64,000 nucleotides of DNA from Saccharolobus caldissimus (GCF_020886315.1 NZ_AP025226.1:770001-834000), one strand, 5' to 3'. Numbered from the stretch's first letter, positions 36,896 through 51,046 are shown. Numbers and translations: made by a program. The notes: generated by a model not told the origin, from the letters alone.

Positions 36896-37636
36896 ATGAT
36901 GAAAGCAAGAGTAGTTGATGCTGTTTCGTTCTCCTATATATTAAGAACCGTTGGGGAATTCTTATCTGAAGCTAATTTCATTGTTACCAATGACGGTATT
37001 AAAATAAGTGGGATTGATCCCTCAAGAGTTGTTTTCTTAGATATTTTCATGCCTGCAGCATATTTTGAGGATTTTGAAGTAAATGGAGAGAAGGAAATTT
37101 TGGGGTTTAATTTAGAAGATGTAAATGATATTTTAAAGAGAGTTGCTAAAGATGATTCTCTAATTATTTCCTCATCAGAATCGAAAATAATTTTCACATT
37201 CGATGGAGAATTTACTAGATCTTTTGAACTTCCTTTAATACAAGTTGAGGCTACTCAACCTCCTTCTGTAAATTTAGAGTTTCCATTTAAAGCTAAATTA
37301 CTAACAATAACTTATGCTGATATAATAGACGAATTATCAGATTTAGGCGAGGCTATAATAATATCTTCTAAAGATAATAAATTATACTTTGAAGTAGAGG
37401 GAGACATGGGATCTTCTAAGGTAGAGTTGTCTACTGAAGGGGGTACTCTATTAGAGGCTTCAGGTAGCGATGCCAGTAGTGTATATGGCATGGAATATAT
37501 TGCAAATACTAGTAAAATGAGGAGAGCTTCGGATACAATGGAATTATCTTTTGGTTCTCAAATTCCATTAAAATTACACTTTGAGTTACCTCAAGGTGGT
37601 TACGGGGACTTTTATATTGCACCAAGGGCAGAATAA
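36896..37636 (+). CDS. DNA sliding clamp PCNA
   Basis: A 246-residue PCNA subunit with the two-domain clamp fold ([15 protein letters not shown]-like loop and the C-terminal YIAPRAE). Crenarchaea make a heterotrimeric clamp from three PCNA paralogues. By similarity and its place before priS, this corresponds to the subunit encoded next to priS in S. solfataricus (PCNA2 by my recollection). It is first in an operon running to nop10, and overlaps priS. Confidence 0.93.
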   Translation: MMKARVVDAVSFSYILRTVGEFLSEANFIVTNDGIKISGIDPSRVVFLDIFMPAAYFEDFEVNGEKEILGFNLEDVNDILKRVAKDDSLIISSSESKIIFTFDGEFTRSFELPLIQVEATQPPSVNLEFPFKAKLLTITYADIIDELSDLGEAIIISSKDNKLYFEVEGDMGSSKVELSTEGGTLLEASGSDASSVYGMEYIANTSKMRRASDTMELSFGSQIPLKLHFELPQGGYGDFYIAPRAE

Positions 37637-38594
37637 CTTAATTAAGACGCTTTTTAGACATTACTACTCCAATTCTAAATTAGATTTACCGAACGATATG
37701 GAATTAAGGGAATTCGCCTTACAGCCTTTTGGATTAGACACTTATATAAGACATTTGTCTTTCCATTCTGAAGAAGAGTTAAGACAATATATAACTAATG
37801 TAAATGTTCCTCTTCACCTCTTTTATTCTTCTGCTAGATATCAGTTACCTAACGCTAAAAATATGGAAGAAAAGGGATGGATGGGATCTGATTTGCTTTT
37901 TGATATTGATTCGGATCATATATGTTCCTTGAGGAGTATCAGATTTTGTCCTATTTGTGGTAATCAAGTAAGTGGTGAAAAATGCGATAGAGATAACGTC
38001 GAGGCTTTAGAATATATAGAAATGACTAATGAGTGTATAAGCAAAGGTTTAGAAGAGGCTAGAAAACTTGTTGAAATCTTAGAGAACGACTTCGGTTTTA
38101 AACCAAAAGTATATTTTTCTGGGAATAGGGGTTTTCATGTGCAAGTTGATTGTTATGGTGATTGTGCTCTTCTTGATTCAGATGATAGAAAGGAGATTGT
38201 AGACTACATTACTGGTTATGGTGTACCTAACTATCCTAATGCTGATTCTAACTCTCCAGGTTGGGTTGGTAGAAAGAATAGAGGTATTAAAGGGGTTATG
38301 ATAGACGAGCAAGTTACTATAGACACTAAAAGATTAGTTAGAATCCCTAATTCCCTACATGGAAAATCGGGTTTAATTGTTAAGGAATTAGATAGTTTAG
38401 ATAATTTTTCTTTAGATGAGAGTTTATCTCCTTTTGATGGATATGTTGCATTTCTCCCTTATTTAAATATAGAAACTGAGGCATTAGGAAGGAGGATTAA
38501 ATTAAATAGAGGTATCCCTATTAGGATTGAAGCTAGTATTGGTATTTATCTTCATTTAAAAAATCTGGGAGAGGTGAAGGCTTATGTTAGATGA
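37596..38594 (+). CDS. priS: DNA primase catalytic subunit PriS
   Basis: The protein of about 332 residues is the small archaeal/eukaryotic primase subunit: SSARYQLP, catalytic aspartates in LLFDIDSDH, a zinc knuckle in [13 protein letters not shown], and [12 protein letters not shown] with the essential His. It synthesises primers with PriL. The start is uncertain: S. solfataricus PriS begins MGTF.., which aligns with ACG GGG ACT TTT here, so I chose the in-frame GTG at 37596; TTG 37581 and TTG 37617 are alternatives. It overlaps pcna and the GINS gene. Confidence 0.92.
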   Translation: MVTGTFILHQGQNNLIKTLFRHYYSNSKLDLPNDMELREFALQPFGLDTYIRHLSFHSEEELRQYITNVNVPLHLFYSSARYQLPNAKNMEEKGWMGSDLLFDIDSDHICSLRSIRFCPICGNQVSGEKCDRDNVEALEYIEMTNECISKGLEEARKLVEILENDFGFKPKVYFSGNRGFHVQVDCYGDCALLDSDDRKEIVDYITGYGVPNYPNADSNSPGWVGRKNRGIKGVMIDEQVTIDTKRLVRIPNSLHGKSGLIVKELDSLDNFSLDESLSPFDGYVAFLPYLNIETEALGRRIKLNRGIPIRIEASIGIYLHLKNLGEVKAYVR

Positions 38595-39036
38595 TATAGT
38601 TAGAAGAGAGTTATCTCAGGACGAGATGACTGAAATAAATATTGAGGAATTAGTAAAATATAATTTGATACTAAAGAAATCGGAAATTATGATGGATTCT
38701 GAGATTAAGAAAGAGGAATTAAGAATACTTTCTGATCTGGCAGAATCTTTATTTGAATTAAGATTATCGAAATTTTTAGAGGGGAAGGAAGCTAAAGGCT
38801 TTGATGAATATATTTTCGATATAATTAAAATGATAAAACAATATTATATTGAGTTATTTACTGGAAAATATTTTATTAATTATAATAAAATTTACTGTAA
38901 GGCACTAAAAAGTACTATAATAAATAATTATAAGGTAGATGAGGGGGATATAGTCCTTTTACCTATGAGGGAAGCGTTACCATTAATTATAGCAAGATAT
39001 TTAACTCCATATAAAATAGATATTGAGGAACAATAA
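38584..39036 (+). CDS. GINS complex subunit (Gins23-type)
   Basis: The 150-residue helical protein follows priS, overlapping it by 11 bases, and ends at the L44e start. Position matches the gins23 gene next to priS in S. solfataricus, and the C-terminal [28 protein letters not shown] resembles the B domain of GINS proteins. GINS ties MCM helicase to primase and polymerase at the fork. Confidence 0.8.
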   Translation: MLDDIVRRELSQDEMTEINIEELVKYNLILKKSEIMMDSEIKKEELRILSDLAESLFELRLSKFLEGKEAKGFDEYIFDIIKMIKQYYIELFTGKYFINYNKIYCKALKSTIINNYKVDEGDIVLLPMREALPLIIARYLTPYKIDIEEQ

Positions 39037-39323
39037 TGAAGGTCCCGAAGGTTATAAATACGTATTGTCCTAGGTGTAAAACTCATACACAGCATTCTGT
39101 ATCATTATATAAAGGTGGCAAGAGAAGAACGTTAGCTGAGGGCCAGAGAAGATACGAAAGAAAGAATTTAGGTTATGGAAGTAAAAGGAAGCCAGAGCAA
39201 AAAAGATTTGCTAAAGTCACTAAAAAACAAACGTTATTATTGAAATGTAGTAAATGTGGTTATACTATAGTAAAAGAGGGTATGAGGGTTAAGAAATTAG
39301 AGTTAGTAGAGGTGGCTAAGTAA
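39036..39323 (+). CDS. rpl44e: Ribosomal protein L44e
   Basis: A 95-residue zinc-binding ribosomal protein: [12 protein letters not shown] at 11-22, the basic [33 protein letters not shown] stretch, and CSKCGYTI near residue 73. The start overlaps the GINS stop by one base and its stop overlaps the S27e start, so translation is probably coupled. Confidence 0.97.
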   Translation: MKVPKVINTYCPRCKTHTQHSVSLYKGGKRRTLAEGQRRYERKNLGYGSKRKPEQKRFAKVTKKQTLLLKCSKCGYTIVKEGMRVKKLELVEVAK

Positions 39324-39520
39324 TGAGGAAAACTAGGATTTTAATTCCAGAACCTAAAAGTAGATTTCTAAGGGTTAAATGCCCAAACTGCGGAAATGAA
39401 CAAACAATATTTTCTCATGCGACCTTTCCAGTTAGGTGTCTAAGCTGTGGTACACAGTTAGCTTATCCAACGGGTGGTAAAGCAAAAATAGTAGGAGAAG
39501 TAGTTAGAATATTGGGTTAA
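39323..39520 (+). CDS. rps27e: Ribosomal protein S27e
   Basis: A 65-residue zinc-ribbon ribosomal protein with [24 protein letters not shown] (two CxxC pairs) and the conserved [11 protein letters not shown]. It follows L44e and precedes aIF2 alpha, the standard crenarchaeal order. Confidence 0.97.
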   Translation: MRKTRILIPEPKSRFLRVKCPNCGNEQTIFSHATFPVRCLSCGTQLAYPTGGKAKIVGEVVRILG

Positions 39521-39522
39521 AG

Positions 39523-40323
39523 ATGATTTACAACAGGAATAGATTACCTTCAGAAGGAGAAATATTAATAGCTACAGTAAGGCAAGTTTTTGATTATGGT
39601 AGTTATGTAACCTTAGATGAGTATGGTGGTTTACAAGCTTTTTTACCTTGGAGTGAAGTAAGTAGTAAGTGGGTTAAGAACATAAAGGATGTATTAAAGG
39701 AGAATAGGAAAGTTGTGGTTAAGGTAATAAGAGTTGATAGGAGGAAGGGTACTGTAGATGTATCCTTGAAAAAAGTTACTGATGACGAGAGAAGGAAGAA
39801 AAACCTTCAATGGAAAAGATTACAAAGGTTAGATAAGATCCTTGAAATTGTTTCACAGAAGCTTAAGATTAATGAAAAAGATGCATGGGAACAAGTAGCG
39901 TGGAGGCTAGAGGAAAAGTATGCAGATCCGTTTATTGCAATAGAAAAGGCAGTTAAAGAAGGCGAAAAAATTCTTTTAGAAGCTGGCGTTCCAGAAATAT
40001 GGGTTAAGCCTCTATTAGAGGAGGCATCTAAACACGTAGAGGAAAAGAGGGTTAAGGTCTCAGAACTCATAACAATTAGAACGAGTGATCCTTTAGGTGT
40101 AGAAAAGATAAAAGAAGTTATCTCTAAAGCAATTGAAAATATAGAGGAAAACAGTGATAATATACTAGATATAAGAATCTATACTATAGGTGCTCCTAGG
40201 TATAGAGTAGATATAATAGGTACTGATGCAAAAGAAGTATCTGGAATCTTAAATAATATTATCTCTAATTTAATAAAAATTGGGAAAGAAGAGAAAGTTG
40301 AGATAAACGTGGTGAAGAAATGA
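39523..40323 (+). CDS. Translation initiation factor aIF2 alpha
   Basis: The 266-residue protein has an N-terminal S1/OB domain ([52 protein letters not shown]), a helical middle and a C-terminal alpha/beta domain that binds aIF2 gamma. It is part of the factor that brings initiator tRNA to the ribosome. The nop10 start overlaps its stop (ATGA). Confidence 0.95.
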   Translation: MIYNRNRLPSEGEILIATVRQVFDYGSYVTLDEYGGLQAFLPWSEVSSKWVKNIKDVLKENRKVVVKVIRVDRRKGTVDVSLKKVTDDERRKKNLQWKRLQRLDKILEIVSQKLKINEKDAWEQVAWRLEEKYADPFIAIEKAVKEGEKILLEAGVPEIWVKPLLEEASKHVEEKRVKVSELITIRTSDPLGVEKIKEVISKAIENIEENSDNILDIRIYTIGAPRYRVDIIGTDAKEVSGILNNIISNLIKIGKEEKVEINVVKK

Positions 40324-40490
40324 AGTGGAAAATGAGGAAATGTCCAGTTGATAATATTTATACTTTTAAAGATTTTTGCCCAGTATGTGGATCAAAAACT
40401 ATAGTTCCACATCCTCCTAGATTTTCACCAGAGGATAAATACGTTAAATATAGGATAGAGTTAAAAAAGGGAATAAAACTTAACTGTTAA
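40320..40490 (+). CDS. nop10: H/ACA RNP protein Nop10
   Basis: A 56-residue protein, [43 protein letters not shown], with the zinc knuckle and the [11 protein letters not shown] motif of Nop10, a core subunit of the H/ACA pseudouridylation complex. The ATG overlaps the aIF2 alpha stop. Its end overlaps the convergent aglB end by 11 bases. Confidence 0.95.
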   Translation: MKWKMRKCPVDNIYTFKDFCPVCGSKTIVPHPPRFSPEDKYVKYRIELKKGIKLNC

Positions 40491-42774
40491 TTACTACAGT
40501 AGGATGTAACACTACGCCAGGCTGTACGAATTGATAAACCACTACCATGATGTATACTGTATAAACTACAGTTCCAGTTCCTCCCTCCGTTACTGGGAAT
40601 AATGCTATATATGCTGGCTGGAAGTACAATAATTGCACATGAGGTAATGGGGATCCAGTTATTTCATATCCATTACTTGTTGGAAGTATCTGTGTTGTAA
40701 ATGGGGCTATTGGTTGGCCATATCCTATTTGATACAACGCTTCAATAAACATCTGGACTATTAATGAATTATAGGCCTTTGGGGTCCAAGCAAATGGTTC
40801 AGCTTGAGATATTTGTGAAGCTAGAGCTTGTGCGAAACTAGGGTTAGTAGAAGCATAGGCATTAATAACCTGAGTTATTGTATCATTAATTTCGGTTAAG
40901 TTAATGTATTCATTTAATGGATAACCAGCTATTGTTGTCATAGCTCCCATTGCTTTGCCTATATCTCCTAAACTAGTCGTATATCCTAAGAATGGTCCAG
41001 GTAAATCTGGAGGATAACCTATATACCATTGTAGCTGATTTCCAGAAATAACTGAGGTTACTGCATCATATGCTATTATATAAACTGGTATAGTATAATT
41101 GGGATTTCCATAAGGATATAAATGGAAGTCCTTTTCTAAAACATTAACAGCAAATGTCTCATTATTTAGGAACATTTCAGCCATTAACCTTATTTGAGTT
41201 CCATTAAGGGTGTTATTCTCATCTATTACGCTCCTATTAGTTAATACTTCTAACCAATAACCGTAGTCCCACCATGAGAGTATGAAGGCATGCTGAGGGG
41301 AATGTGTTCTTATCCAGTTTATCGCTGATACCCACGAATAGTTTGTTGTTAAGAAACTTGTTGCAGCATTTGTTATTGATGGAGGTTCATTGCTAGCTAA
41401 TGCCGCAAATCCAGCATCAGCTATCAATGAAATTCCAATAATAGCCAATATAAACACTACCAATATTTTACTACTATTTCCATATTTTATTCCTTTTAGT
41501 AAATTGTCTGAAATATAATATATTCCTATTCCTCCTAATGCAGCAACCATATAAGCTGTGTAATTAAATAAGTAGGGTTGTTCTGAAGTTCCAAAAATAC
41601 TCGCAACACCTAATATTAGCAGCCATAGCCCCATTAGATTTCCTTTCCTTATTGTATAATACATTCCTATAACTGACATAAATAATGCTATCCCAAAATC
41701 CTCTATCATTGCTGTGATAGGTTGTGGTATATACTCTGCTACTGTTTTATCTATTGGTACAGTTACTTGATAAAATGGATTTATTATTGCATAATACCTT
41801 GGAGGTATTGGTAATGCGGTGGGTTTTATTATTACTAATCCGGCTATACCTAATGTAAAAATTAACACTAAAACAGCTGTTACTATTATATTTCTCGATT
41901 CTACAATTTCTTTAGGAAGTACTCTAGTTAAATACAAATCTAAGTAAAGCATTACTGACACTAATAACATTGATAATCCATGGGCAAGTCCAGACATGAA
42001 TCCAATATTATTTGGTGCAAGAGATGTCAAGAATGCAGTCACAGCAACCATTACTGTATATAAATTTGCAGTATGTTCATCATTCCTATTTAAGAGAATT
42101 AGTAAGAAGGCGGCTGCTAATAAGCTTAGATCAATGTAAGTGTAACCTCCCCATGATATTTCTGCTAAAAATAATAAAATACCAGCGGGAATCCCATACC
42201 ATATTTTCTTTCTCTTTAAACCTTGATTAAATAGGAAAATTGTGAACAGAATAAATACGGCTCCCCACGATGTTTTAGGAAGCCCTCCTAACAAATTCTT
42301 ATATGTTAATGCTGGAGATACAGCTATTATTGCAGCTGCCATATAGCCAGCTAATCGGCTATTAGTAAGAGATTCTATAGAAAGATATGCAGCTACTACA
42401 CCTAGCCCTGCTAGTAAAATGTCTGAAAATATGGACACTGTATATACTGCATTTACTCCATAAGTTGAATAGAAGGGTAGAGAGGCTAAGGCTACTAAGA
42501 ATGGTAGACCAATCGTGTTTCCTAATTCGATAAAATACCCCCAAGGAAACCAGCCTAACACATCTGGCGGTACTGCATACCAATTTCCATGCGCCTGTGC
42601 AATTAATATAGCGTTATAGAATAAGTACCAAGGGTCAAATTCGTTAACTGCTAATGGCCAATTAGCACTTAACGACCTGATTAGTATTGATACTAATGAT
42701 AATCCTACTATTAAAGGTAAATCGATAAGAGAAGTCTTAGTTAAACTCTTCCTTAATCCTTTAACTGACTGCAT
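40480..42774 (-). CDS. aglB: Oligosaccharyltransferase AglB
   Basis: The 764-residue protein has about 13 N-terminal membrane helices and an external C-terminal domain with the STT3/AglB signature [26 protein letters not shown] (about residue 495-520); the first external loop has FDPWYLFYN (DxD-like). It transfers lipid-linked glycans to Asn in N-x-S/T sequons of surface proteins, and several exported proteins in this window are rich in such sequons. It is transcribed alone on the minus strand. Confidence 0.92.
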   Translation of the reverse strand: MQSVKGLRKSLTKTSLIDLPLIVGLSLVSILIRSLSANWPLAVNEFDPWYLFYNAILIAQAHGNWYAVPPDVLGWFPWGYFIELGNTIGLPFLVALASLPFYSTYGVNAVYTVSIFSDILLAGLGVVAAYLSIESLTNSRLAGYMAAAIIAVSPALTYKNLLGGLPKTSWGAVFILFTIFLFNQGLKRKKIWYGIPAGILLFLAEISWGGYTYIDLSLLAAAFLLILLNRNDEHTANLYTVMVAVTAFLTSLAPNNIGFMSGLAHGLSMLLVSVMLYLDLYLTRVLPKEIVESRNIIVTAVLVLIFTLGIAGLVIIKPTALPIPPRYYAIINPFYQVTVPIDKTVAEYIPQPITAMIEDFGIALFMSVIGMYYTIRKGNLMGLWLLILGVASIFGTSEQPYLFNYTAYMVAALGGIGIYYISDNLLKGIKYGNSSKILVVFILAIIGISLIADAGFAALASNEPPSITNAATSFLTTNYSWVSAINWIRTHSPQHAFILSWWDYGYWLEVLTNRSVIDENNTLNGTQIRLMAEMFLNNETFAVNVLEKDFHLYPYGNPNYTIPVYIIAYDAVTSVISGNQLQWYIGYPPDLPGPFLGYTTSLGDIGKAMGAMTTIAGYPLNEYINLTEINDTITQVINAYASTNPSFAQALASQISQAEPFAWTPKAYNSLIVQMFIEALYQIGYGQPIAPFTTQILPTSNGYEITGSPLPHVQLLYFQPAYIALFPVTEGGTGTVVYTVYIMVVVYQFVQPGVVLHPTVVINS

Positions 42775-42874
42775 GACTGTAGTGTAATAAGTTTTAGTCG
42801 TTTATTAAACTTATTCCAAGTATAAGAACAGTTTTAGTCAACTCAGAATCTTAGCTAAAGTTATCTTAGAATTA

Positions 42875-44936
<2,062 letters not shown>

Positions 44937-45244
44937 TCTTCATTAATATTTTATTTTTGTAATATAAAGCTTACTTCATAACTACCTCTTCTCGTTATAT
45001 TTGTTACTTTTTATAGCTGAGAACTATTTTACGAATTTTTAATAGTATCGTTAATAATGGATTAGTTTTCAAGAATTTTATGATATTTGACATTAATTCT
45101 TAGCTCTTTAACTTTGTAAAATTTGTGGTAGATCTTTTTATTCCTAACACTCCTTTAGCGAGTAATTTAATTTATCCTTGAAGAGGTTAGGAAACTGAAA
45201 CCCTTATAGCATTTATTGGAAAATCCTTGTAGTCTGAGGGAGAC
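44937..45244. other. Gap between tRNA-Ile and transposase
   Basis: AT-rich sequence with no open frame. It should include the left end of the following insertion element, but I could not find convincing terminal inverted repeats. AAACTG..ACCCTTATA occurs here (45191-45208) and again, in the same orientation, just after the transposase (46335-46352). Confidence 0.35.
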
Positions 45245-46336
45245 TTGAAAACTTTTAAAAATATCCCAACAAAATATCGTGTGAATAAAAACCTCAGCAA
45301 CGACGCATATTACCAAGCGTTAAACGATGCAATACATGCTGCACTTGCCCCACTAGAGAACATAAGAAAAGACAGTGCAATAAGACTACTACTAGGAGGA
45401 ATAATAGGCAAGGGAGCATACGAAATATCACAAGAGATGAACATAGACTACATGACACTACTCAAAAACCTAGACAAGATAGCAAACCTAGTAAAAGCAG
45501 TAAAAAACATAGTAAAGAATCATCCTGTCCTACTCATAATAGACGACACACACGACCATAAACAATACGCAATACCAATATCAAGAAACACAACACAAAT
45601 ATACTACTGCAAAGTACACAAAAGATACGAGCCAGCAATACAAATACTACTAATTGCAGTAAAAGACTTGAAAACAAACGAAACATACATAGTAGCTATA
45701 ATACCGTATATACCACAAAAGGTAGTAGAAATACTAAAGGAAAGGGGAGAAAAAGTAGAATTCAAAACAAAAATACAAGCATACTTGGAAATACTACCAG
45801 AACTTGAAAAGGAGTTCAACGTTGTGGGTAAGGTCTTCGACTCTTGGTACGTTAATTCTAAGACTCTCTTTGCTAATACCGTCGGGGAACTCAAGGCCAA
45901 CGCGCGGGTTGTCGAGGGTGACAGACTCGTACCTGTTGGCGAGTTCCCCCAAGGGGAATACCTAGTGGAATATCTAGGTATTCCCATAAAACTACTCGTT
46001 GTTGACGATTATAAGGGTTACGGTAGAAGGTACTTCTTCTCTACAAACGTTAATGACACTGCTGAGGATATCATAACTACTTGGGAGAATCGTTAGGATG
46101 TTGAGGTTTTGATTAGGGAGCTTAAGGCCTTGGGTTTGGAGAAGAGCTCCTTCCTAACTTGGCTTAGGAACAAGGGTTTTATAGTGTTGAAGGCCTTTTC
46201 CTTGTTTGTTGTTCTTTTGTTCAAGTATTTCACGGGTTTAAACCTCGGGGCCAAGAGGATAGCAAGGTTGATAAAAAGTATTTATCAAGTGTCTGGAGGG
46301 ATAAAGAAATTGTTTAAGAGAAGGAGAAAAACATAA
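45245..46336 (+). pseudogene. IS4-like DDE transposase, internal stop
   Basis: The frame encodes a transposase with DDTHDHKQYA (first catalytic Asp region), DSWYVNSKTLF (second Asp) and WENRxDVEVLIRELKALG (the Glu region), similar to IS4/ISH-type elements of Sulfolobales. A TAG at 46094-46096 replaces what is probably a Trp codon (ENRW) right at the Glu motif, splitting the gene into 45245-46096 and 46097-46336. The first part uses A/C-ending codons, and from about 45820 the coding strand becomes T/G-rich. Confidence 0.75.
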
Positions 46337-46377
46337 ACTGCTACCCTTATATTAAAAGTTCTATTAACTTTTCTACT

Positions 46378-46502
46378 TTGTGAGTTACTTCAAATTTTAT
46401 TAAGGCTTATGTTAAATTTGATTTCAATCTAACGTTTAATTTTGAATTTGATAAAATTCAATTAGCTTAACATCTAACAAAATTGAAGAATTCTACAAAC
46501 CA
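46378..46502 (+). repeat. Dispersed repeat, copy B
   Basis: Homologue of the repeat at 8655-8765 (see there). Its right end also shares a 20-base stretch with 3296-3315 (AAATTGAAGAATTCTACAAA), in front of the metal-transporter-like gene. Three places in the window thus carry pieces of one sequence family of unknown nature. Confidence 0.5.
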
Positions 46503-46643
46503 TAACTTTTTGAAATACTCATAATCTGAGATAAGACCTTATATAAATTTTTATTTTATAAAAGAGTGTGGACAACAATTTTGTTAATTTAGTATAAATT
46601 ATGTGAATTGTTTTTCTGTATGAGGGGAATTAGTTTTTATTAA

Positions 46644-46714
46644 GGGTGAGCACGGGAATTAATTTGGGTGAGCACATGGAAACCAGATGGAAAGTTCCCG
46701 TGCTCACCCAAATT
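46644..46714 (+). promoter_or_regulatory. Two mutually exclusive hairpins at transposase start
   Basis: The right arm (46695-46714, TTCCCGTGCTCACCCAAATT) can pair over 15 bp with GGGTGAGCACGGGAA (46644-46658), or over 15 bp with AATTTGGGTGAGCAC (46661-46675), but not with both. The first buries the GTG start; the second ends right before ATG 46676. Such a structure could limit transposase translation, as known for hairpins at starts in IS10 and IS50. Confidence 0.6.
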
Positions 46715-47380
46715 ATACTAATCTTAATGGAGTATATTAATTTTAAGCCTAGGTTTTATGCTAGGAGTGAGGTTGCACTTGCTTTGGCAATGTATTTGGC
46801 TGGTTTGTCCTCTTGGAGGGCTATTTTGCCCCACTCTACCTTACTCTACGATTATAGGAAGTTTAGTAATGTTAAGTATGTTGTTCCCTTGAGTGGTAAG
46901 TATGCTGTTGATGAGACTAAGGTTCTTACTGTGAGGGGTGAGTATTATTATGTTTGGGTTGTTAGGGATGTTGTGACTAGGGGGATACCTTTCTTCATGG
47001 TTACTAGTTTGAGGAGTGGTTTGCATGTTTTAATTATTCTTGTGAAGATGAGGGAAGTTGAGGAGTTGGCTAGTAGGTATTTCAAGAGGGTTGATCAAGT
47101 GGTTTACTTGCATGATGGGGCGTCAATATATAATGCTTTCAACTGGTATAATGTTAATCATGAAAAGGTGACATTTGAGGAAAGGGATTACGCAGAACAA
47201 GGATTCAGAACAACAAAACATAGGATATCATCAATGGACAAGCACTTCCCATGGAATTCAAATAGATTCACGATTACCCGTTGGCTCTCAACGTTCTTCT
47301 TAATATACAACCTACTTTACACTCCAGTGTATTTACTGGACAAGGGGGTGATAATAAATGTAAATATTTCAAATGAATGA
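46646..47380 (+). CDS. IS6-like DDE transposase
   Basis: The 244-residue protein has the DDE triad: Asp in AVDETKVLTVRGEYYYVWVVRDV, Asp in VVYLHDGASIYN and Glu in DYAEQGFRTTKHRISSM. The order, spacing and length fit archaeal IS6-family-like transposases. The open frame begins with GTG 46646, but ATG 46676 (METRWKVPVL) is a good alternative; both starts are covered by alternative hairpins. Codons are T/G-rich until about 47150, then A/C-rich. Confidence 0.85.
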   Translation: MSTGINLGEHMETRWKVPVLTQIILILMEYINFKPRFYARSEVALALAMYLAGLSSWRAILPHSTLLYDYRKFSNVKYVVPLSGKYAVDETKVLTVRGEYYYVWVVRDVVTRGIPFFMVTSLRSGLHVLIILVKMREVEELASRYFKRVDQVVYLHDGASIYNAFNWYNVNHEKVTFEERDYAEQGFRTTKHRISSMDKHFPWNSNRFTITRWLSTFFLIYNLLYTPVYLLDKGVIINVNISNE

Positions 47381-47405
47381 AATTGTTGTCCACACTCTTA
47401 TAAAA

Positions 47406-47767
47406 TACAATAATATATAATTGTAGATTTATGGTTTAAGTTGAATTGCTGATATTTTTAATAAAGATTGATATTATTTCATTAATATAAATTATTGTGA
47501 AAAATAACATATTATGTTAAAATTGGAAATTTATTTTAATAATAGATTTATACAGTTTTTTATATTATAAAGATTTTCTAATGTCGAAAAATTTAAATAA
47601 TAGTAACATTTCAATTCGGGTAATATGAAAATGTTTTAAAAATTAGTCTTAAAGTTTAATGATACATATAGAAACATTACAAAAATATGTGTGTATTTAT
47701 GAATGATATACATGAGGATTCATAGAAATATTTAATAAATATTTTATCTCCATTACCTACGATAAGA
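47406..47767. other. Gap upstream of the ammonium transporter
   Basis: A very AT-rich stretch with no open frame. A TATA-like element (AAATATTTAATAAATATTTT, about 47725-47745) lies in the right place for the amt gene. No clear regulator-binding palindrome was found. Confidence 0.4.
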
Positions 47768-49294
47768 ATGAAAAACTGGGTTATAAAGTCAATAATCGTT
47801 TTAACGATAATCCTTTCTGCACTATTTATATTATCTACTAATGCTTCAACTACTACTAATTCAACTATTCAGCAGTTAAATGAAAGTATTCAAGCATTAT
47901 TAAATAGAACCGCTGATTATCCAGCAGCCGCAGTACCCTCTTGGCTTGATACTGGAAGTAACGCGTGGATGCTTACTGCAGCTACATTTGTTGGTTTGCA
48001 AAGTGTTCCTGGTGTTGCCTTATATTATGCTGGATTATCTAAAAAGAAATATGCAGTAAATTCTGCTCTTATGGTATTTTATGCATTTGCCGCAGTTCTT
48101 GTAATTTGGATAGTTGCAGGCTATAATTTTGGTTTTGGGCATCCGGCTTTACTGTCTATAAATGGATATGGGATATTCGGATATCCAGTTCCAGCGTGGA
48201 GAGGACTCTACGAGGGCTCTCAGACAATTTATGGACCTAGTGGAACTCCATTAGATATTCCTACAGCTACTTATATATTCTTCCAGTTTGTGTTTGCTGC
48301 AATAACACCAGTACTACTAGCAGGTGGTGTAATAGAGAGAATGAACTTTAAAGCATGGATGGTATTTGTACCTTTATGGTCTTTATTAGTATATAGCCCA
48401 GTTGCTTATTGGCTATTTGCAGGTGGTTGGCTAAACCAGCTAGGAGCAGTTGACTTCTCTGGAGGTTATGTAATTCACGTGGATGCTGGAATAGGAGCTT
48501 TAGCTGCAGCTATGGCTGTAGGACCTAGATTAGCTTCTGAAAGAAAACTTGAGGCGCATAGCTTACCATTAATATTAGCTGGTGCTGGTCTAATTTGGTT
48601 AGGATGGGATGGGTTTAATGGAGGAGATCCAGGTGGAGCTACTATAGATGCTGCAATAGCGGTCTTAAATACTAATATAGCAACTGCTGTTAGCGCAATA
48701 GTTTGGATGTTAATGGATATGAAATTTTTAGGCAAGCCTACCTTAGTAGGGGCTACAAGTGGTGCTATAACTGGTTTAGTTGCAATTACTCCTGCGGCGG
48801 GTTATGTTAATGGTTGGCAAGCTGCATTAATTGGTATTGCTTCTGGTAGTATACCTTGGATGGCACTATATTGGTTTGAACCTAAACTTAAGGTTGATGA
48901 TACCTTAGGAGTATTTTCCACTCACGGTATAGCAGGTATTGTTGGCGGTTTGTTAACTGGAGTTTTTGCCAATCCCGCAGTTACACAATATGTATTTCCG
49001 GGATTAAAGGGTGCTCTTTATGGTAATTGGTACCAATTAGGAATTCAAGCTTTAGCTGCAGCAGTAGTAGTAGTTTACGATTTTACAATAACTTATGGTC
49101 TATTAAAATTGATAGGTTTATTCATACCTTTACAATCTCCACCTCAAGTCTTAGCAATAGGTGATTACGCTATTCACGGAGAAGTTGCATATTCTGAACT
49201 GTTAGCAGCTATTCCAGAAAGTGCAAAACCCAAAGAGGCTATTGAAGAGGCTAAAGCTTTAGATAAAGAGGCAAAAGATAACGAGAATACTTAA
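47768..49294 (+). CDS. amt: Ammonium transporter
   Basis: The 508-residue protein has an N-terminal signal-like helix and then 11 membrane helices of the Amt/MEP/Rh family ([56 protein letters not shown] with the first pore His; [18 protein letters not shown] with the second). It imports ammonium through trimers in the membrane. The C-terminal tail is longer than usual and Glu/Lys/Ala-rich. No PII (GlnK) gene lies beside it. Confidence 0.93.
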   Translation: MKNWVIKSIIVLTIILSALFILSTNASTTTNSTIQQLNESIQALLNRTADYPAAAVPSWLDTGSNAWMLTAATFVGLQSVPGVALYYAGLSKKKYAVNSALMVFYAFAAVLVIWIVAGYNFGFGHPALLSINGYGIFGYPVPAWRGLYEGSQTIYGPSGTPLDIPTATYIFFQFVFAAITPVLLAGGVIERMNFKAWMVFVPLWSLLVYSPVAYWLFAGGWLNQLGAVDFSGGYVIHVDAGIGALAAAMAVGPRLASERKLEAHSLPLILAGAGLIWLGWDGFNGGDPGGATIDAAIAVLNTNIATAVSAIVWMLMDMKFLGKPTLVGATSGAITGLVAITPAAGYVNGWQAALIGIASGSIPWMALYWFEPKLKVDDTLGVFSTHGIAGIVGGLLTGVFANPAVTQYVFPGLKGALYGNWYQLGIQALAAAVVVVYDFTITYGLLKLIGLFIPLQSPPQVLAIGDYAIHGEVAYSELLAAIPESAKPKEAIEEAKALDKEAKDNENT

Positions 49295-49303
49295 TTTTTT
49301 TAA

Positions 49304-49723
49304 TTAAGAAGAAAGCTTGGTAAATATCCTTTCTAGTTCTTTTATTTCATCTTCACTAATTTTTCTCATAAAATTAGCTAAGACTTCTTGGAAAACTTTT
49401 CTACTTTCTGCCAATTTTTCTCTCCCTTTATCAGTTAATTCTACGTAGATCACTCTTCTATCTTCTTCACTCCTAACTCTTTTCACGAGGTTCTTTTCTT
49501 CAAGCCTATCTATAATGCTAGTTAAACCTGCCTTGGTTAGCATGTACTTTTCTGCAACTCTGCTCATGGGCACTTTTCCTTCCTCATCTAATGCACACAT
49601 TACCTTAAATTCGAAATAAGATAGGCCTATCTGTTCTAATGCCTTATCAGCTTCTTTGTTAACCTTTCTTGTTAAGCCTACTATAAGGTCCCACACTTCA
49701 GAATACTTAGTAGTTAATATCAT
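49304..49723 (-). CDS. MarR-family transcriptional regulator
   Basis: A 139-residue winged-helix protein with the MarR layout: VPMSRVAEKYMLTKAGLTSIIDRLEEKNLVKRVRSEEDRRVIYVELTDKG (recognition helix and wing, about 58-107) between N- and C-terminal dimerisation helices. It converges on the amt gene with nine bases between the ends. Targets are unknown; drug or phenol-type ligands are usual for the family. Confidence 0.87.
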   Translation of the reverse strand: MILTTKYSEVWDLIVGLTRKVNKEADKALEQIGLSYFEFKVMCALDEEGKVPMSRVAEKYMLTKAGLTSIIDRLEEKNLVKRVRSEEDRRVIYVELTDKGREKLAESRKVFQEVLANFMRKISEDEIKELERIFTKLSS

Positions 49724-49826
49724 AGTTAAATATCTAATATTCTAAACAAAAAATTTAACTCTTATCCTTCAGCGTCACAATGGATCATCATTATTAGTCA
49801 AGTCGCCCATCGTTCATCATAACTAT

Positions 49827-50754
<928 letters not shown>

Positions 50755-50777
<23 letters not shown>

Positions 50778-50821
50778 TTGAGTTTTCTTTCGGTCTCACG
50801 TTCATATCCCCATGTGAACGT
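50755..50821. promoter_or_regulatory. Two CATATCCCCATATG-type palindromes
   Basis: TTCCATAT-GGGG-ATATGGAA (50755-50774) has 8-bp perfect arms, and ACGTTCATATCCCCATGTGAACGT (50798-50821) is a related palindrome with 7-bp outer arms. A third copy is at 52772-52792. The shared core with a central CCCC suggests one plasmid-coded DNA-binding protein that recognises all three. Confidence 0.6.
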
Positions 50822-50870
50822 AATATCGTTAGAAACGAAGTGGGCGTGGTTTTCTTTTTATGAAAGTTCC

Positions 50871-50998
50871 CCCAATTGATTGGGCATTTATATTTAAACT
50901 TTTCGCATAAAGCTTATATATATGTTCCCAGTCGACTGGGAAATTCGATTTTTTTACTTTCGTCTGCTAAAAATTGACTCACATGTAAGTCAATTTTT
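50871..50998. promoter_or_regulatory. Cluster of three different palindromes
   Basis: Within 130 bases lie CCCAAT-TG-ATTGGG (50871-50884), the perfect 18-bp palindrome TTCCCAGTCGACTGGGAA (50925-50942) and AAAAATTGACT-8-AGTCAATTTTT (50969-50998, 11-bp arms). They occupy the space between the convergent integrase and cargo operon, which has no gene. They may be terminators of the two units, protein sites or part of a replication or transfer origin. Confidence 0.5.
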
Positions 50999-51046
50999 CT
51001 CAATTTTTGATGATAAAATTTAGCTCGAATCTGAGCCAATTCTTCT

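Larger units (their letters stand above)
46564..47397 (+). mobile_element. IS6-like insertion sequence, 834 bp, complete
   Basis: The element has 18-bp perfect terminal inverted repeats (GAGTGTGGACAACAATTT at 46564-46581 and its reverse complement at 47380-47397). It is flanked by an exact 8-bp target duplication TTATAAAA (46556-46563 and 47398-47405). One transposase gene fills the interior. Perfect ends, an intact frame and an unchanged target duplication indicate recent insertion and probable mobility. Confidence 0.93.

Noticed and set aside
45191-46352. AAACTG..ACCCTTATA on both sides of the IS4-like transposase as target duplication
   Set aside because: The two copies differ at internal bases and no terminal inverted repeats adjoin them, so I cannot treat them as element ends.
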